NCBI RefSeq assembly: GCF_003265705.1
Contig: NW_020312817.1
Span: 51,001,504 to 51,065,503 of the forward strand
Reading direction: 5' to 3'
Source: Callorhinus ursinus
Lineage: Eukaryota; Chordata; Mammalia; Carnivora; Otariidae
DNA: 64,000 bases
Shown one piece after another: positions 11,530 to 22,850 of the stretch. A program made the position numbers and the translations under genes. Position 1 is the stretch's first letter; every line of letters starts with the position of its first letter. The notes below the pieces were generated by a model. The model saw only the letters and a list, made by a program, of their open reading frames with translations. It had not been told where the DNA came from and searched no databases.

Positions 11530-12184
11530 ATTGTATCTTGATATTTTTTGAGTCTTCCACCTCCTATCCATCTCTAGTACTAATGCCCCAGGTCAGACTC
11601 TTCATCTTGGTGTCAGTTAACCAACCTTTCAGCTTTCCATTGTTTTTTCCCTTAAGTCCATTCTCTACATAGTCGCTGGGATGACAGCAGCTGAGGGCAA
11701 CTCCCCTTCACACAGAGCAGTGGTTCCCCAACACCTAGAAGTAATGTCCAGGCTTCTTATCCCTGCATCCAAGGGATGTCCATTATCTGGTTCCTGTCTG
11801 TTCTTCTCCCGCCCATCTTGTGTCACTATTTTCATCCTAGCAACTCTAACTTGGATGGTTTTTGAAGTCATTTATACCAGAAACTGGTTTGTATGAGCAT
11901 TAGTTTTCTAATTCCTTCATGGGCTCCTTCTCTGTCTTCCACTTTTGGTGTCCCACCGTAGCCCAAGAATCTTCTCTTTCCATTTTCTTGCCACTCTTCC
12001 TTTCCTCTTATTTTCTCTTGTGCTTGTTTTGGTCTTTTTCTGGCTGGACAAACTGAAAAGGTTAAGTTCTGGGTCACCTCATCTTAGAAGCTTTCCCTGA
12101 GTTTTTTCTTTCCCTCTCCTCCGTTAGTGGGCTCGTGTGGTGCCCTGTCCATACCTCCATCATTGAGCTAATTGTTATATTAAT
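11530..12184 (+). repeat. L2 LINE fragment
   Basis: The order of motifs follows L2 ORF2 and 3' sequence in plus orientation: AATGTCCAGGCTTCTTATCC, TGTCCATTATCTGGTTCC, then TAGAAGCTTTCCCTGAG and CCATCATTGAGCTAATTG. It contains several small overlapping open frames on both strands, which are not treated as genes. It ends at the SINE target site. Confidence 0.6.
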
Positions 12185-12201
12185 CTTTATATTTCTAATA
12201 T

Positions 12202-12393
12202 ATTTTCTATTTTATTTTATTTTTTAGAGATTTTATTTATTTATTTGACAGAGAGAGAGTGGCAGGCAGAGGGAGAGTGAGAAGCAGGCTCCCCACTGAG
12301 CAGGGAGCCCGATGTGGGGCTCGATCCCAGGACCCTGGGATCATGACCTGGGCCAAAGGCAGATGCTTAACCGACTGAGCCACTCAGGCGCCC
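12202..12393 (-). mobile_element. CAN-SINE (SINEC)
   Basis: Minus-oriented copy with a perfect 17-bp target-site duplication CTTTATATTTCTAATAT at 12185-12201 and 12394-12410. This is the longest perfect duplication I found around a SINE here and suggests a relatively young insertion. Confidence 0.97.
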
Positions 12394-12410
12394 CTTTATA
12401 TTTCTAATAT

Positions 12411-13690
12411 TAACCAATGTATATGTCATATTCTTGTTGCTGTCTAAATATGTGTTAAATGAATTCATTTGTTGGTATGAAGCTGTGCAGTTTTTCATTG
12501 CATAATGAAATGATACTAATAGAAGGATGTGGGAAAGTTCATTGCTAAAATGGCCTATCTTTGAAATGTTTTATTTATTCATCTAAATATCTGGAATCAG
12601 TAATTATAAGGTAAGTAAGATGCTTTTTATAAAGTATTTCACTGGAAGCACGGTATGTTGGATGTGGTGGTTCACATCTTCCTTCTGCTTTGCTGAGTGA
12701 TACTGGACCAGAAAGACATATATAACCTTGAACTTTGGTTTTCTCACCTGGAATTGCTGGCAGTTAATGTTGATAGTCTCCATAGGCCAATGTACATAAA
12801 TGTGATTGGAAATTACTGGACCATCCTCAGTACTTTCATAAATGTTTGCCTTTTGTCCTGATCCATTCTTGGTATATTCTCCCAAACTCTGCTTTTTCTT
12901 ATGGTGACTGGCTCATGTCACTGGGTTTATCTAGGGTCTCTTGGGAATCATTTAGCCTAGACTTTTTGGGTGATTCTATTTTCTAAATAGTGATTCTATT
13001 TTCTAAATAAGCTAATTCGTTCCCCATCCTTGTATCGATTTTTGGTTTTCAGTTTTCGGTTTTCAGTTAGGTGTGTGTGCGTGTGTGTGCATGTGCACGT
13101 GTGTGTGTGTTTTTTCCCTCTGGTATTGGTGATGTCAGGACTCCTTATTCCTATAGTCTTAACAGCACCCTTATCATATCCTGCCAGATTGTGCTTTCTC
13201 ATTCTTTAAATCTGGTAAAACAGTGTGTTCTTTGTTGTTGCACCCCCTGTATTTTTGAATACTTGGCACATAAAACCCTGAAAAAAATTCTTTTACATTT
13301 GTTACACAGCTGTAATCTAGTAGCATTCTAAGTGCTTTGCATTGACTGTTTAATCCCTGTCACATCTTTAGGATTTATATTGGATAGGATGAAGAAATGA
13401 GAGGATTAGCTTTGTGATCACCAAATTTCTCAGTAAGAAGAAAAAAAAATGTGTTTAACTTTCTATTCTGTGCTTAACTCTGGATTCTTTGAGAGTGGCA
13501 TTATCTAAAAATGAATTTTTTTGCCATATTAGTTTTAACTGTTTTTGTCGACTGTCATTTCCATTTTTACTTATACTACAGTACGTGTGAATCAGTATAT
13601 AATGGCGATTATGAGTAGATTTTAAGCAGCTTGTTCTAGCACTAGCATGTAAAGAAGGATGTCATGGGTGTACTAGATTCTAGTTTTGCG
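12411..13690. other. Unique sequence with GT microsatellite
   Basis: An interrupted (GT)n repeat lies at about 13071-13110 and generates chance open frames on both strands. Nothing else is recognised. Confidence 0.5.
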
Positions 13691-13850
13691 CTAGACTTGT
13701 CTTAGGACGTTAGTGAAGCCATTTAAACTTCTTGAATGTGTTTTCCCAACCATCACCTGAGATGGTTACCTCCTAGAATAAAATGAAATTGTGAGAACTG
13801 CTAGCAGAATCAGCAATTCTGGGAACACTTGCTAAATACTTTGTAAGGAA
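13690..13850 (+). repeat. Possible diverged MIR
   Basis: GAAGCCATTTAAACTTCTTGAA followed by TAAAATGAAATTGTGAGAAC and ACTTGCTAAATAC weakly follow the MIR 3' half in plus orientation. Confidence 0.35.
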
Positions 13851-14585
13851 TTAACTGACCTTTTAGATCTTTTAACAGTCGATTCTAGTTACAAATCTTT
13901 AGGCTCAGTCTTCTCCCACGTTTGACTTTGTATTCTGTTTGCGTTTTAAACCTTCTTATTCTTCACGCTTGCCGGCGTTTCCTCTCCCTTTTTCTTAGCC
14001 CCACTCTTCTTTTTCTCACGATGGCAGACCCCAAAATGATGGCTTCTGTAATTTTAGCCCCTTTCACAGTTGTGAAGGTATAAAATGCTCCAGGGGATAG
14101 AGGGAGGGAAGATGCGGTGTCAACCTCTGTTTCGCCTTTTATCTTTTGAGAATACTCTAGTTGACTTAAGTTGCCTCTCTCTTTGTTGACCCTGGTCTCG
14201 CATGGAAATGATCAGTGTATAGACAGCTAATTATCAATTCACACAGTATGTTTTTTGGGGTCATACGTTTTTGGTTTATCATATTAAATAGAAATAAAAG
14301 TTGAGAATGTATTTTTCTACATCCAATTTCAGTTGTGGATATTTGGAATAGTTTGTTACCCACATCTTTCATTTTTGATGGTGCTCTTGGCCAGAGAACA
14401 CTGTGACCATTGCAGTATTCTGCTGTTTTTTTTAAAGTTCCCCAAGGGCTACATTATTGGGGACTTTCCTTATGTAAAACATAAAAGTGTTGTTGTTGTT
14501 GTTTTTTAAATTGCAACCATATTTTTTTTTTATTAAAATCAGTTGCAATTCCAGTGAACACTAGGCAGAAAATTTTCCAAACATT
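13851..14585. other. Unique sequence, no gene seen
   Basis: No recognisable repeat or exon. Contains a short GTT run at about 14490-14504. Confidence 0.45.
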
Positions 14586-14589
14586 TGCC

Positions 14590-15120
14590 TGAGCTGTTGT
14601 TTCTATTTTTAATTTTATGGAAACTAACTTTTTTTCGGATTATAAAAGTAATACATGTTCATTCTAGAAAACTTAGAAAATGCTAAGAGGTACAGTGAAG
14701 AGATATACATCATTAGTGATGTATCATCTAAGAAGAGGTAGTTAACATTTGGATAGATTTTACTTTTTAAGGATATACAAGCCCCTATATTCATTTATTA
14801 GTAACATTGGTGTCATTTATAAATGGATTGTTGGATATAGTTTAGTATTTATGTTTTTCATTTGTTATGAAATACTTAATGCAAATATATAATATATGTA
14901 AGTTATAAAGCATATAAAAAAGATAAACCTCTTTGTACTGCTCTTCAATTTAAGGTAGATACTCTCAACAACTTTGAAGTCCTCTGAGTTGCTGTACTTC
15001 ATCATACCCCTACTTCCTTCTCCATCAGAGATAACCAATAATGCTACATTTTGTATACATCATTTACTTTTTTTTTTTTTTTGTAGGTATGTGCGTAACC
15101 ATAGGTAACATATTATTTAG
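14590..15120 (-). repeat. Old L1-like 3' pieces
   Basis: Two adjacent diverged pieces. 14590-14790 has TAATACATGTTCATTCTAGAAAA and resembles the 5.8-kb repeat. 14860-15120 has TATAAAGCATATAAAAAAGATAAAC and CATCAGAGATAACCAATAATG, resembling old L1 3'-UTR sequence. Family assignment is tentative. Confidence 0.4.
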
Positions 15121-15746
15121 TTTTCCTTGGTTTTGATCTTGATAAAAAAGGTAACATATCTTGGGCTTGCATTTTACACCCAGCACTTATGTTGCTATCA
15201 TTTCTTTGTAGCTTGTTCAATTGTAGACCATTCTTAAATGAATGAGCATGGCTGAAAAACTTTATTGACACTGCAATTTGAATTTCATGTAATTTCCACT
15301 TGTTAAGATTTTTCTTTTTTCTTTTCAACCTTTTAAAAATTAAAAAATGTTCTTAGCTTAGGACTGTAAGCTGGATTTGGCTTATTGACCATTGTTTTTC
15401 CCATCCATGTTTTAGGTTGTTAAGATATTTTTCCTCCTTGCTGCTGTCATTCTTGGCCCTTTTAGAATTTTTCTCACTTCCATGCAAGCTTGAGAAAGCT
15501 TAATACTCGTTTTAATATAAAATCAAAAGAATATTTTTTGTTTTATCTAGCATTTTTAGGTGTTTTGCAATGTTAGGATTTCAGGATATTATATATATAT
15601 CCAGATTCATATTTATTTCATCATTTCATATTAAGTGATATATCGTGAAATATGAAAAAGTGACAAAACACTTCCTATTTCAGATTTTACTATCCTTTCT
15701 GATCCATATTTTATATTCCTTATTTTTACATAACTGTAAGGGTTTG
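15121..15746. other. Unique sequence, no gene seen
   Basis: AT-rich with a short (AT)n at about 15591-15600. No exon or RNA gene recognised. Confidence 0.45.
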
Positions 15747-15756
15747 TGCACACTAT

Positions 15757-15939
15757 TTTTTAAAAAGATTTTATTTATTTATTTGAGAGAGAGAGAGAGA
15801 GAGAACATGAGCAGGGGGGAGGGAGAAGCAGACTCCCTGCTGAGCAGGGAGCCCAATGTGGGACTTGATCCCAGGACCCTGGGATCATGACCTGAGCTGA
15901 AGGCAGTTGCTTAACCTCCTGAGCCACCCAGGCGCCCTA
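15757..15939 (-). mobile_element. CAN-SINE (SINEC)
   Basis: Minus-oriented copy. The target-site duplication is TGCACACT at 15747-15754 and 15940-15947, followed on both sides by a nearly matching T-rich stretch. Confidence 0.94.
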
Positions 15940-16039
15940 TGCACACTGTTTTGTTCTGTGTTCTCATGTAACATTCTTCGGACTTTTATGCATACCTGCA
16001 ATCTCCATATTTATTACTTAATAAATATGTAATCTTTGT

Positions 16040-16860
16040 TTCACTCTTGTAATCCTAGGTTAATTTATTTTTTTCTTCAGCACTTTAAACATGTCATTCC
16101 ATTGTTTCTGATAAGAGAGATCCATTGTATTCTAATTGTTCTTTACCTGAATGTAATACATGTCATTTTTTTTAGGTCTTCTTAATATATTTTTTATTGT
16201 TGAGTTGTGCAGTAAACTGGTGAGGGCTTTGGGGGTGCATGTGTATCAGTTTTTAGCCTTCTTGGGGTTTACTGAGCTTCTTGGTCTCTGGTTTGAAATC
16301 TTACATTAATTTTCTGGAAATTCTTATTCAGTAGCTCTTAAAATAATCCCCCCCCCCCATACTGTGTCTCTTTTCCTTCTGAGAATCCAGTTATACATCT
16401 GTCATACTGTTAAATATTGCCTCATTGATCTCTGGTCCTTTTTTCTTCACTGTCATAGTTTATTTGATTACATTAATGCTTCCCTCTGGTTCATTCAGTC
16501 TGCTTCTAAGAACATCCAATAAATCCCTCATTTCAGATATTAATAATTTTCAGTACTGTAATATCCATTTGATTATTTTTTGAGTTTTTGTTTCTCTGCT
16601 GATATGGTCTACACGTTCTCTCTCATTTCTTCCAGTTTTATAAGTTCTTTACATATTTATGGTAGTTATTTTAAAGTTTTTGTCTGCTAACTTGGACAAG
16701 TAGGTCATTTGTGGGTCTACTTCTATTGCTGTTAACCTCTCCTGATTATGAGTTACATTTTTTTGCTTCTTTCCATGTCTCAATTTTTTATTCCTTTGCT
16801 CTTCCAGCAGAGCTTTGAGATCAAAACCCTTAAGGCTATCGATTTCCCTGTGTTTTCCAG
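16040..16860 (-). repeat. Old L1 3'-UTR fragment
   Basis: Landmarks are CATGTCATTCCATTGTTTCTG, TTGGGGTTTACTGAGCTTCTTGG, TTTCTTCACTGTCATAG and TTTTATAAGTTCTTTAC. It is in minus orientation and of the same class as the 8.1-9.4 kb fragment. A run of nine C residues lies at about 16351-16359. Confidence 0.6.
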
Positions 16861-17191
16861 TACCATTTCTGTCTTGCCACGTTTTGCTTACTTAGTTATG
16901 AACCTGTGAATGGAGGTAGACTGTGAGGTGGTAATTGGAAAGTAGGGATAACTAATTTTGTGTTTGGACATCTCTAGATTCCAATCCCCCATACCAGGCC
17001 AAGTGTCTGTATTAAAAACTTGACTGGTTTTTATTTGTTCCAACAGTTTAAAAAAAAAAATCTGTGATAGGATTATTCTTTTCCTCATCTGTGACCCAGA
17101 CTTGACAGCTCTTCCCTGTGAGGAGAGTGGATGTCATTGTCTGCTAACCTTGAGAAGGGCTTATTTCCTTCTGGTGCTTTGTTCATTTAGA

Positions 17192-17225
17192 TTTTTTTTT
17201 ATTAAGATTTTATTTATTTGAGAGG

Positions 17226-17266
<41 letters not shown>

Positions 17267-17405
17267 TGTGAGTGCACAAGCAGGAGAAGGGAGATGCAGA
17301 TTCCCTGCTGAGCAGGGAGCCTGACATGTGGCTCTGTCCCAGAACCTTGGATCATGACCTGAGCCAAAGGCAGATGCTTAACCGACTGAGCCACCCAGGT
17401 GCCCC
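17192..17405 (-). mobile_element. CAN-SINE with expanded (GA)n
   Basis: Minus-oriented copy with an expanded GA tract at about 17227-17262, which creates a Ser-Leu repeat open frame on the minus strand that is not a gene. A perfect 12-bp target-site duplication TGTTCATTTAGA lies at 17180-17191 and 17406-17417. Confidence 0.95.
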
Positions 17406-17417
17406 TGTTCATTTAGA

Positions 17418-17651
17418 CTTTGTTCCATCCATTTCTATTGTATGTTTTTAAAGAAGAAGAAATATATTTACTTTTTGGTATGTATTTTCATTGGTATGGT
17501 GAGAGCAATGACCTATTAGGGTTTTCTACAGCATAATTAGAATTGAATTTCCTTTTTCTTCTTTGAATTTAGTTTTTAAAAGTTTCTTTCAGCTTTGGCA
17601 TTCATTGATGAAACGTTAGCATGGAGGGAAAGTAGGTTGAAATCTCATGGC

Positions 17652-17691
<40 letters not shown>

Positions 17692-18620
17692 ATGCAATAA
17701 AAGAAATTTTAAAGAATCTTTGGTTCAGTAATGCTTGTGTGCATATGTGAGTATTTTGGGGAGGACGAAAGAGGTTGGATATAGGAAGAAGAATTAGGTT
17801 ACTGATGACCATTAAAACTAAGGCATACAAAGGTCTTTTAGTTAATAAATTACTCAGTGATTTCCAATATCAGTGATTTTTCACTCCTTACAAGAAAGAC
17901 TTTCTGGAATTATCTTTAGGATCTGGAAATCTTGCTAAACTTTATTGTTTGTTCCATATTCTCTGCTTTTTATACCTGCATCCCTTTAATATGTTCTTTG
18001 TGATGGTACTGAGTACCTTATTTAGTTCTTAAGGGTTTTTAAAGTTCCTTAAAGCTTCAGGTCTTTATGTATGAAATATTAATGTTCCATTTTGAGATCC
18101 ATAAAGCTAAGAGTTCAGGGATAGAATTGTTAGAATCTTGTATATTGCATTCTGTTTTCATTTATTTAGCACTGTGCATTCTGGTCTAAATAGCATTGTT
18201 TAGTTCATTTAAACTTATTTTTGAAGATGACCTTTCCTATTTACTGAATTTATATGGAACTTTCATTCCTTCAAACAATATTCCATATATTTTGACTCAT
18301 TTCTGATAATTTCCTTAATGGCTTTTGTTCACTTTGAATTGGGATCTTTTTCTTGCAATTTTGCAACACTTTTATACCAGCTCTTCAAAGTTTCAGTCCT
18401 AGGCTTCTGGCCACCCACTAGAAAAACTTGCTGAAGTTCTGTCTGGTGTCTTTGAAACTTGTATAAATGTTGGGTGTGACTTGTTAGCTAGTAGGTTAGC
18501 TGTCTAACAGTATTGTACCCATATTTTCTTAGGTTGTCACATTGAATACAATAAAATATTTGGGTTCTCATGTGTTAGCTCTTTGTGTTTTAAACACATA
18601 TGTCCCTCTTTTCTTTACAG
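17418..18620. other. Unique sequence with (TG)18
   Basis: A pure (TG)n microsatellite of about 18 units lies at 17655-17690. Nothing else is recognised. Confidence 0.6.
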
Positions 18621-18632
18621 TGGGCATTTTTT

Positions 18633-18826
18633 TTAAAAGATTTATTTATTTATTTGAGAGAGAGAATGAGATAGAGAGAGAGAACATGAGAGGGGGGAGG
18701 GTCAGAGGGAGAAGCAGACTCCCTGCTGAACAGGGAGCCCGATGCGGGACTCGATCCCGGGACTCCAGGATCATGACCTGAGCCGAAGGCAGTCGCTCAA
18801 CCAACTGAGCCACTCAGGCGCCCCAA
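18633..18826 (-). mobile_element. CAN-SINE (SINEC)
   Basis: Minus-oriented copy with the GGGACTCGATCCCGGGACTC body variant. A 12-bp target-site duplication TGGGCATTTTTT lies at 18621-18632 and 18827-18838. Confidence 0.95.
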
Positions 18827-18838
18827 TGGGCATTTTTT

Positions 18839-19470
18839 CAAACTTATTGAGGTATAATTGATAAATAAAATTATATGCTATTTAATGTATACAATGTGAT
18901 GATTTGATGTATGTATACTTTGTGAAAGGATTCCCCCCATTGAGTTAATGACCACATCCATCACCTCACATATTTACCCTTTTGTTGTTGAGAACATTTA
19001 AATTCTATTTTTAAGCAAATTTCAATTATACAGTACAGTGTTATCAAATGTAATCACCGTGTTATACATTAGATCCTCAAACTTTATTCATCTTATAAAT
19101 GAAAGTTTGAACCTTTTTTTTTTTTGAAAGATTTTATATATTTGTTTGAGATAGAAAGAGAGCATGTGCACGCACGTGAGCTGGCGGGAGGGGCAGAGGA
19201 AGAGGGAGAAGCAGACTCCCCGCTGAGCAGGGAGCCCAATGTGGGGCTTGATCCCAGGACCCCAGGATCATGACCTGAGCCGAAGGCGGATGCTTAACAG
19301 ACTGAGCCACCCAGGCACCCCAAGTTTTTTCCTTTTTAACGACCTTTCCCTATTTCCCTCATCCCCTGCCCTCCAGCCCCTGGCAACTACGTTTCTACTG
19401 TTTCTGTGAGTTTGACTTTCTTTGTTTTTAGATTACATATACACACATAAGTGATACTAAAACATGGGCA
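18839..19470 (-). repeat. Old L1 3'-UTR interrupted by a SINE
   Basis: Reads TTGAGGTATAATTGATAAATAAA, TGTTATACATTAGATCCTC and, after the SINE, CCCTGCCCTCCAGCCCCTGG and TTTGACTTTCTTTG. This is the 3' part of an old L1 in minus orientation, with a CAN-SINE inserted at 19113-19322. Confidence 0.75.
19113..19322 (-). mobile_element. CAN-SINE (SINEC) inside an L1
   Basis: Minus-oriented copy. The target-site duplication is imperfect (AAGTTT core at 19103-19108 and 19322-19327). It lies entirely within the older L1 3'-UTR fragment, so it is younger than that element. Confidence 0.93.
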
Positions 19471-21250
19471 TTCAATTGACTCTATGTTTCTGGGAATCTT
19501 AGAAGAGTTATTTATATAAAAATTTTTCTAAACTTAGAAGAGTTTACCATGTTTTTAATTGTCCACTTATCACATAAAGCTCATTAAAAAGGAAGACTAA
19601 TTTTTCCTATTTATAGATCAGGGAGTGTCTGTCTGGATTATAGAATGGAACATATATTTTCCCAAACACTGACCTAAAGACTTGGGTTGAGCATTATACG
19701 GTATTTGTAAAAATGTTATTTCTTGAGAGAGAGAGAATTTCTAAAACTTAGATGATTTTAAAAAATTAGGTAGGTATAGTTATATCTTCAGTAAGTTAAG
19801 AGATGCAAGATTGTCCCAATTATTTAGGGAAAGAACTTGAGATTTAGAGTTAGGTTTAGTGCAAATCTAACCCTCTTTGGGAAATAGCTTTTTTTTTATA
19901 TTATAATCTGTGTTGACTCTTTTTCCTTAATGCTATTCTAAGAATGGCAATATTTTTAAAATGCCATGAGAAAATGATTTCACTGAAAATAAATTTCTTG
20001 TTTGTTGTGTTATATGCATTAGCCATGAGGGTGGTTTTGTTAAGTTTGACATTTAGAATATTTGTTAGATTAAATCTTGATAACATTAGGTTAGAAAGAA
20101 TGTGAGTGGAGTGTATTTATATTTCTGGGGGTGATTATTTTCTAAAACTTTATGATTAAGGAATCCTCATTAATATCTGGTTTCTTATGGAAAGGGGATG
20201 GATAGAAGGTTTTGCTAATACGGAATAGATTTTTGTTTACTCCATAGGCCTGTCCAGGAGTGTGTGTGTGTTTATTTATTTATGGCATATATATATATAT
20301 AGTGGTAGTATGTAACTCATTTTATCTTTATAAGGTACTGAATTTAAATAAGCTTGGTAAATGATGTAATTGGACTTGTGAAAGATTTCGTTTAAAGAGT
20401 TGAAAGCATGTAGAATATTTTGTTTGAAATTTATTTAGGTTGAAAATGAGAGCAGTTATTATTGGCCTATTTAGAAAATAAAGTTTTATTAATGCCTAAT
20501 AACTGAACCTGTCGCAGAAATCTTTTAGTTCCCTTTCTGATTCATTCTGCTGATGGCCTGTAGAGGGCATTACATGTATGGGAAATACAGCTTGGTATTT
20601 TCCATTTTCATCTAAAGTCCTTATATAAGGTGAATAGGTTCTGAGTTATTATTCACATATTCTGTGATATGTCATAAATATCAGGATTACTATCTTTACT
20701 GATATTGGGTTGAGGTAAAAGACAGTTACACAACTATAAAACTAATTCAATTACAGTGCGTTTTTTGTTACAGTAATATTTTCTTTAACTGTGGTTTCAT
20801 CTTTTCTGAGGACTAAATGAAGGAACTAGGCTTAAAGGGATTTTGAGGGCATATAAATAAAGCTTCCTAAGAGTTATTTGCCTGGAACGGATTAGTTTAT
20901 GAATCAGGCTTTAATGTATGTGTGCTAGTCTGATCTTTCATGAAATGCCGAGAGTGATCCTCTGCCATTGAACCACAACAACTAAAAGAATAAAGGTTTC
21001 TTCTTAATTGCAGGCATTTCATGAACTTAAAATGCAAAGAAAGCATTTTCTTTACAAGTTAATGTGATATAGTGAGAACTGTAGTAAAAACTTACAAAAT
21101 GCTCTTCCTCTGTGCTGAGAGTTATAAAATCAAGGCGAGAATGGGGAAAGCCGGGATTGGGAGTTGTGAAGCTCTCCCACAGGTTTCCCTTCACCTGGTC
21201 AACGGATTGACACGCTTTCTCATGCCGGGGTTTTAGTGTTCCTCTTCCGT
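19471..21250. other. Unique sequence, no gene seen
   Basis: AT-rich intron-like sequence with a short (TA)n at about 20287-20301. No exon or RNA gene is recognised. Confidence 0.5.
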
Positions 21251-21264
21251 GCGTTGGAGAATCT

Positions 21265-21462
21265 ATTTTTTTAAAGATTTCTTTATTTATTTGAGAGAGA
21301 ACGGGAGTGCGAGAGAGTGAGCATGGGGGGAGAGGCAGAGGGAAAGGGTGAAGCAGACTTCTCATTGAGCACAGAACCCAACGTGGGGCTCAATCCCAGG
21401 ACCTGGGGCTCCATCATGACCTGAGGTGAAGTCAGACACTTAACGGAGCCACCCAGGCTCCC
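21265..21462 (-). mobile_element. CAN-SINE (SINEC)
   Basis: Minus-oriented, diverged copy; the GCTTAACCGACTGAG segment is shortened. The target-site duplication TTGGAGARTCT has one mismatch and lies at 21254-21264 and 21463-21473. A 112-codon minus-strand open frame spans the SINE and its flank and has no coding support. Confidence 0.92.
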
Positions 21463-21473
21463 TTGGAGAGTCT

Positions 21474-21858
21474 TAATTGTAACCTTTATTGGTAGTATTT
21501 TGTCTTCAGATTTTCAGATTTATGAGCTTCTTAAGTGCATAAGAGATGCTTGTAATTTTGTACACATACCATTGAATAATTAAATACGTAGGGCTATCAC
21601 TATTTCCTTATGTTGTTTAGTTGTCAGTGGTTGGGAAACTGAGTAAATGCATGAGTGATTCTGAAAAAATAATTTGTATAAAGTCTGAAACTTTACAGAA
21701 AACTTTATTGATGAGAAAGCCTTTTTTTTTGGCCAGGAATATTTTAATGATGTCTCTCTTTGGTATAATATAGGCCAGACTTGGAACTAAATAATTTAAA
21801 TATAATAGGTAGTGTGATATGATCAGTAAGAGAAGTGTCATTATTAGGCACATGAGAA
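21474..21858. other. Unique sequence, no gene seen
   Basis: No recognisable repeat or exon. Confidence 0.45.
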
Positions 21859-21874
21859 TATACTGGCAATGATT

Positions 21875-22067
21875 TAAAAAAATTTAAAGATTTTATTTAT
21901 TTGACAGGGAGACACAGTGAGAGAGGGAACACAGCAGGGGGAGTGGGAGAGGGAGAAGCAGGCTTCCTGCGGAGCAGGGAGCCCGATGAGGGGCTCGATC
22001 CCAGGACCCCGGGATCATGACCTGAGCCGAAGGCAGACACTTAATGACTGAGCCACCCAGGCGCCCC
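21875..22067 (-). mobile_element. CAN-SINE (SINEC)
   Basis: Minus-oriented copy with a perfect 16-bp target-site duplication TATACTGGCAATGATT at 21859-21874 and 22068-22083. It abuts the 5' edge of a MIR. Confidence 0.96.
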
Positions 22068-22099
22068 TATACTGGCAATGATTAAGGGTACCACCACTG

Positions 22100-22312
22100 T
22101 GGTTAGTTTTGCCTTCACAACTTGGTTCTACCACTCTCTGGGGTTTGTGACCAACCCGTGGTCACTTAAAGCCCCCCTCTAAACTTTAGGTTCCCCTTTT
22201 CTAGAGTGGGAATAACAAAAGTAGCTACATTATCGAGTTGTTTGTGATTTAAATAAAATAATTCAGATTATGTGCTTAGGATAGTACCCGGTGCATAAAG
22301 AGCACACACACG
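22100..22312 (+). repeat. MIR SINE
   Basis: Plus-orientation MIR: TTGGTTCTACCACTCTCTGG, CTCTAAACTTTAGGTTCCCC, GTGGGAATAACAAAAGTAGC, then GTGCTTAGGATAGTACCCGG and TGCATAAAGAGC. Confidence 0.78.
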
Positions 22313-22784
22313 AACATTTTTATTGTTACTATAGGATTCCTTTTTGTAATTGGTTTTTTTTTAGACTCAAAAAATTCGAAGATTTTCCTCATTTCAAGGG
22401 TAAAGTGAAAATTTAAAAGTATTTTTGAAGGACCTGAAACCAGATCTTGTTCACAGATTTTTTTTTCTGTTTGGTTTAAGACTGAATAACACTAACTCTC
22501 AGGGGGAAATCTCCATGCATCTGTGAGATTTACTTCAATAATACTGACTTTGGGTTTTGTATTATTCTCCTTCCTAAGGTGGTTAGAGCCACTAAATCAT
22601 TTGGGGACTCTAAAAGATCAGTGTGACAGAAACTTCCACCATATCAAGTGACCAGGGACTAATAAATCTAAGATGATTTTTTTTTTGTGGCACAGTGCAT
22701 AATTGTTCAGAAACTACTTTAATGGAACATATAAAGGAAAAACATTCTAAGAGATCAAGATCTAGTATTGATATTAAGGGGTAA
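22313..22784. other. Unique sequence, no gene seen
   Basis: No recognisable repeat or exon. A poly-T run is at about 22678-22686. Confidence 0.45.
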
Positions 22785-22805
22785 AACACACACACNNNNN
22801 NNNNN

Positions 22806-22848
<43 letters not shown>
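22785..22848. repeat. (CA)n microsatellite with an assembly gap
   Basis: A CA dinucleotide run contains ten N characters at 22796-22805. The gap sits inside the repeat, so the repeat length here is undetermined. Open frames on both strands through this tract are artefacts. Confidence 0.97.

Positions 22849-22850
<2 letters not shown>

Noticed and set aside
17161..17412. Minus-strand frame with a Ser-Leu repeat
   Set aside because: It is a translation of the (GA)n tract and body of a CAN-SINE. The Arg-Glu repeats at 58552-58770 and 62048-62245 have the same cause.
21027..21365. Minus-strand frame of 112 codons
   Set aside because: It crosses the boundary between a CAN-SINE and unique sequence, has no splice or domain support and shows no recognisable protein.
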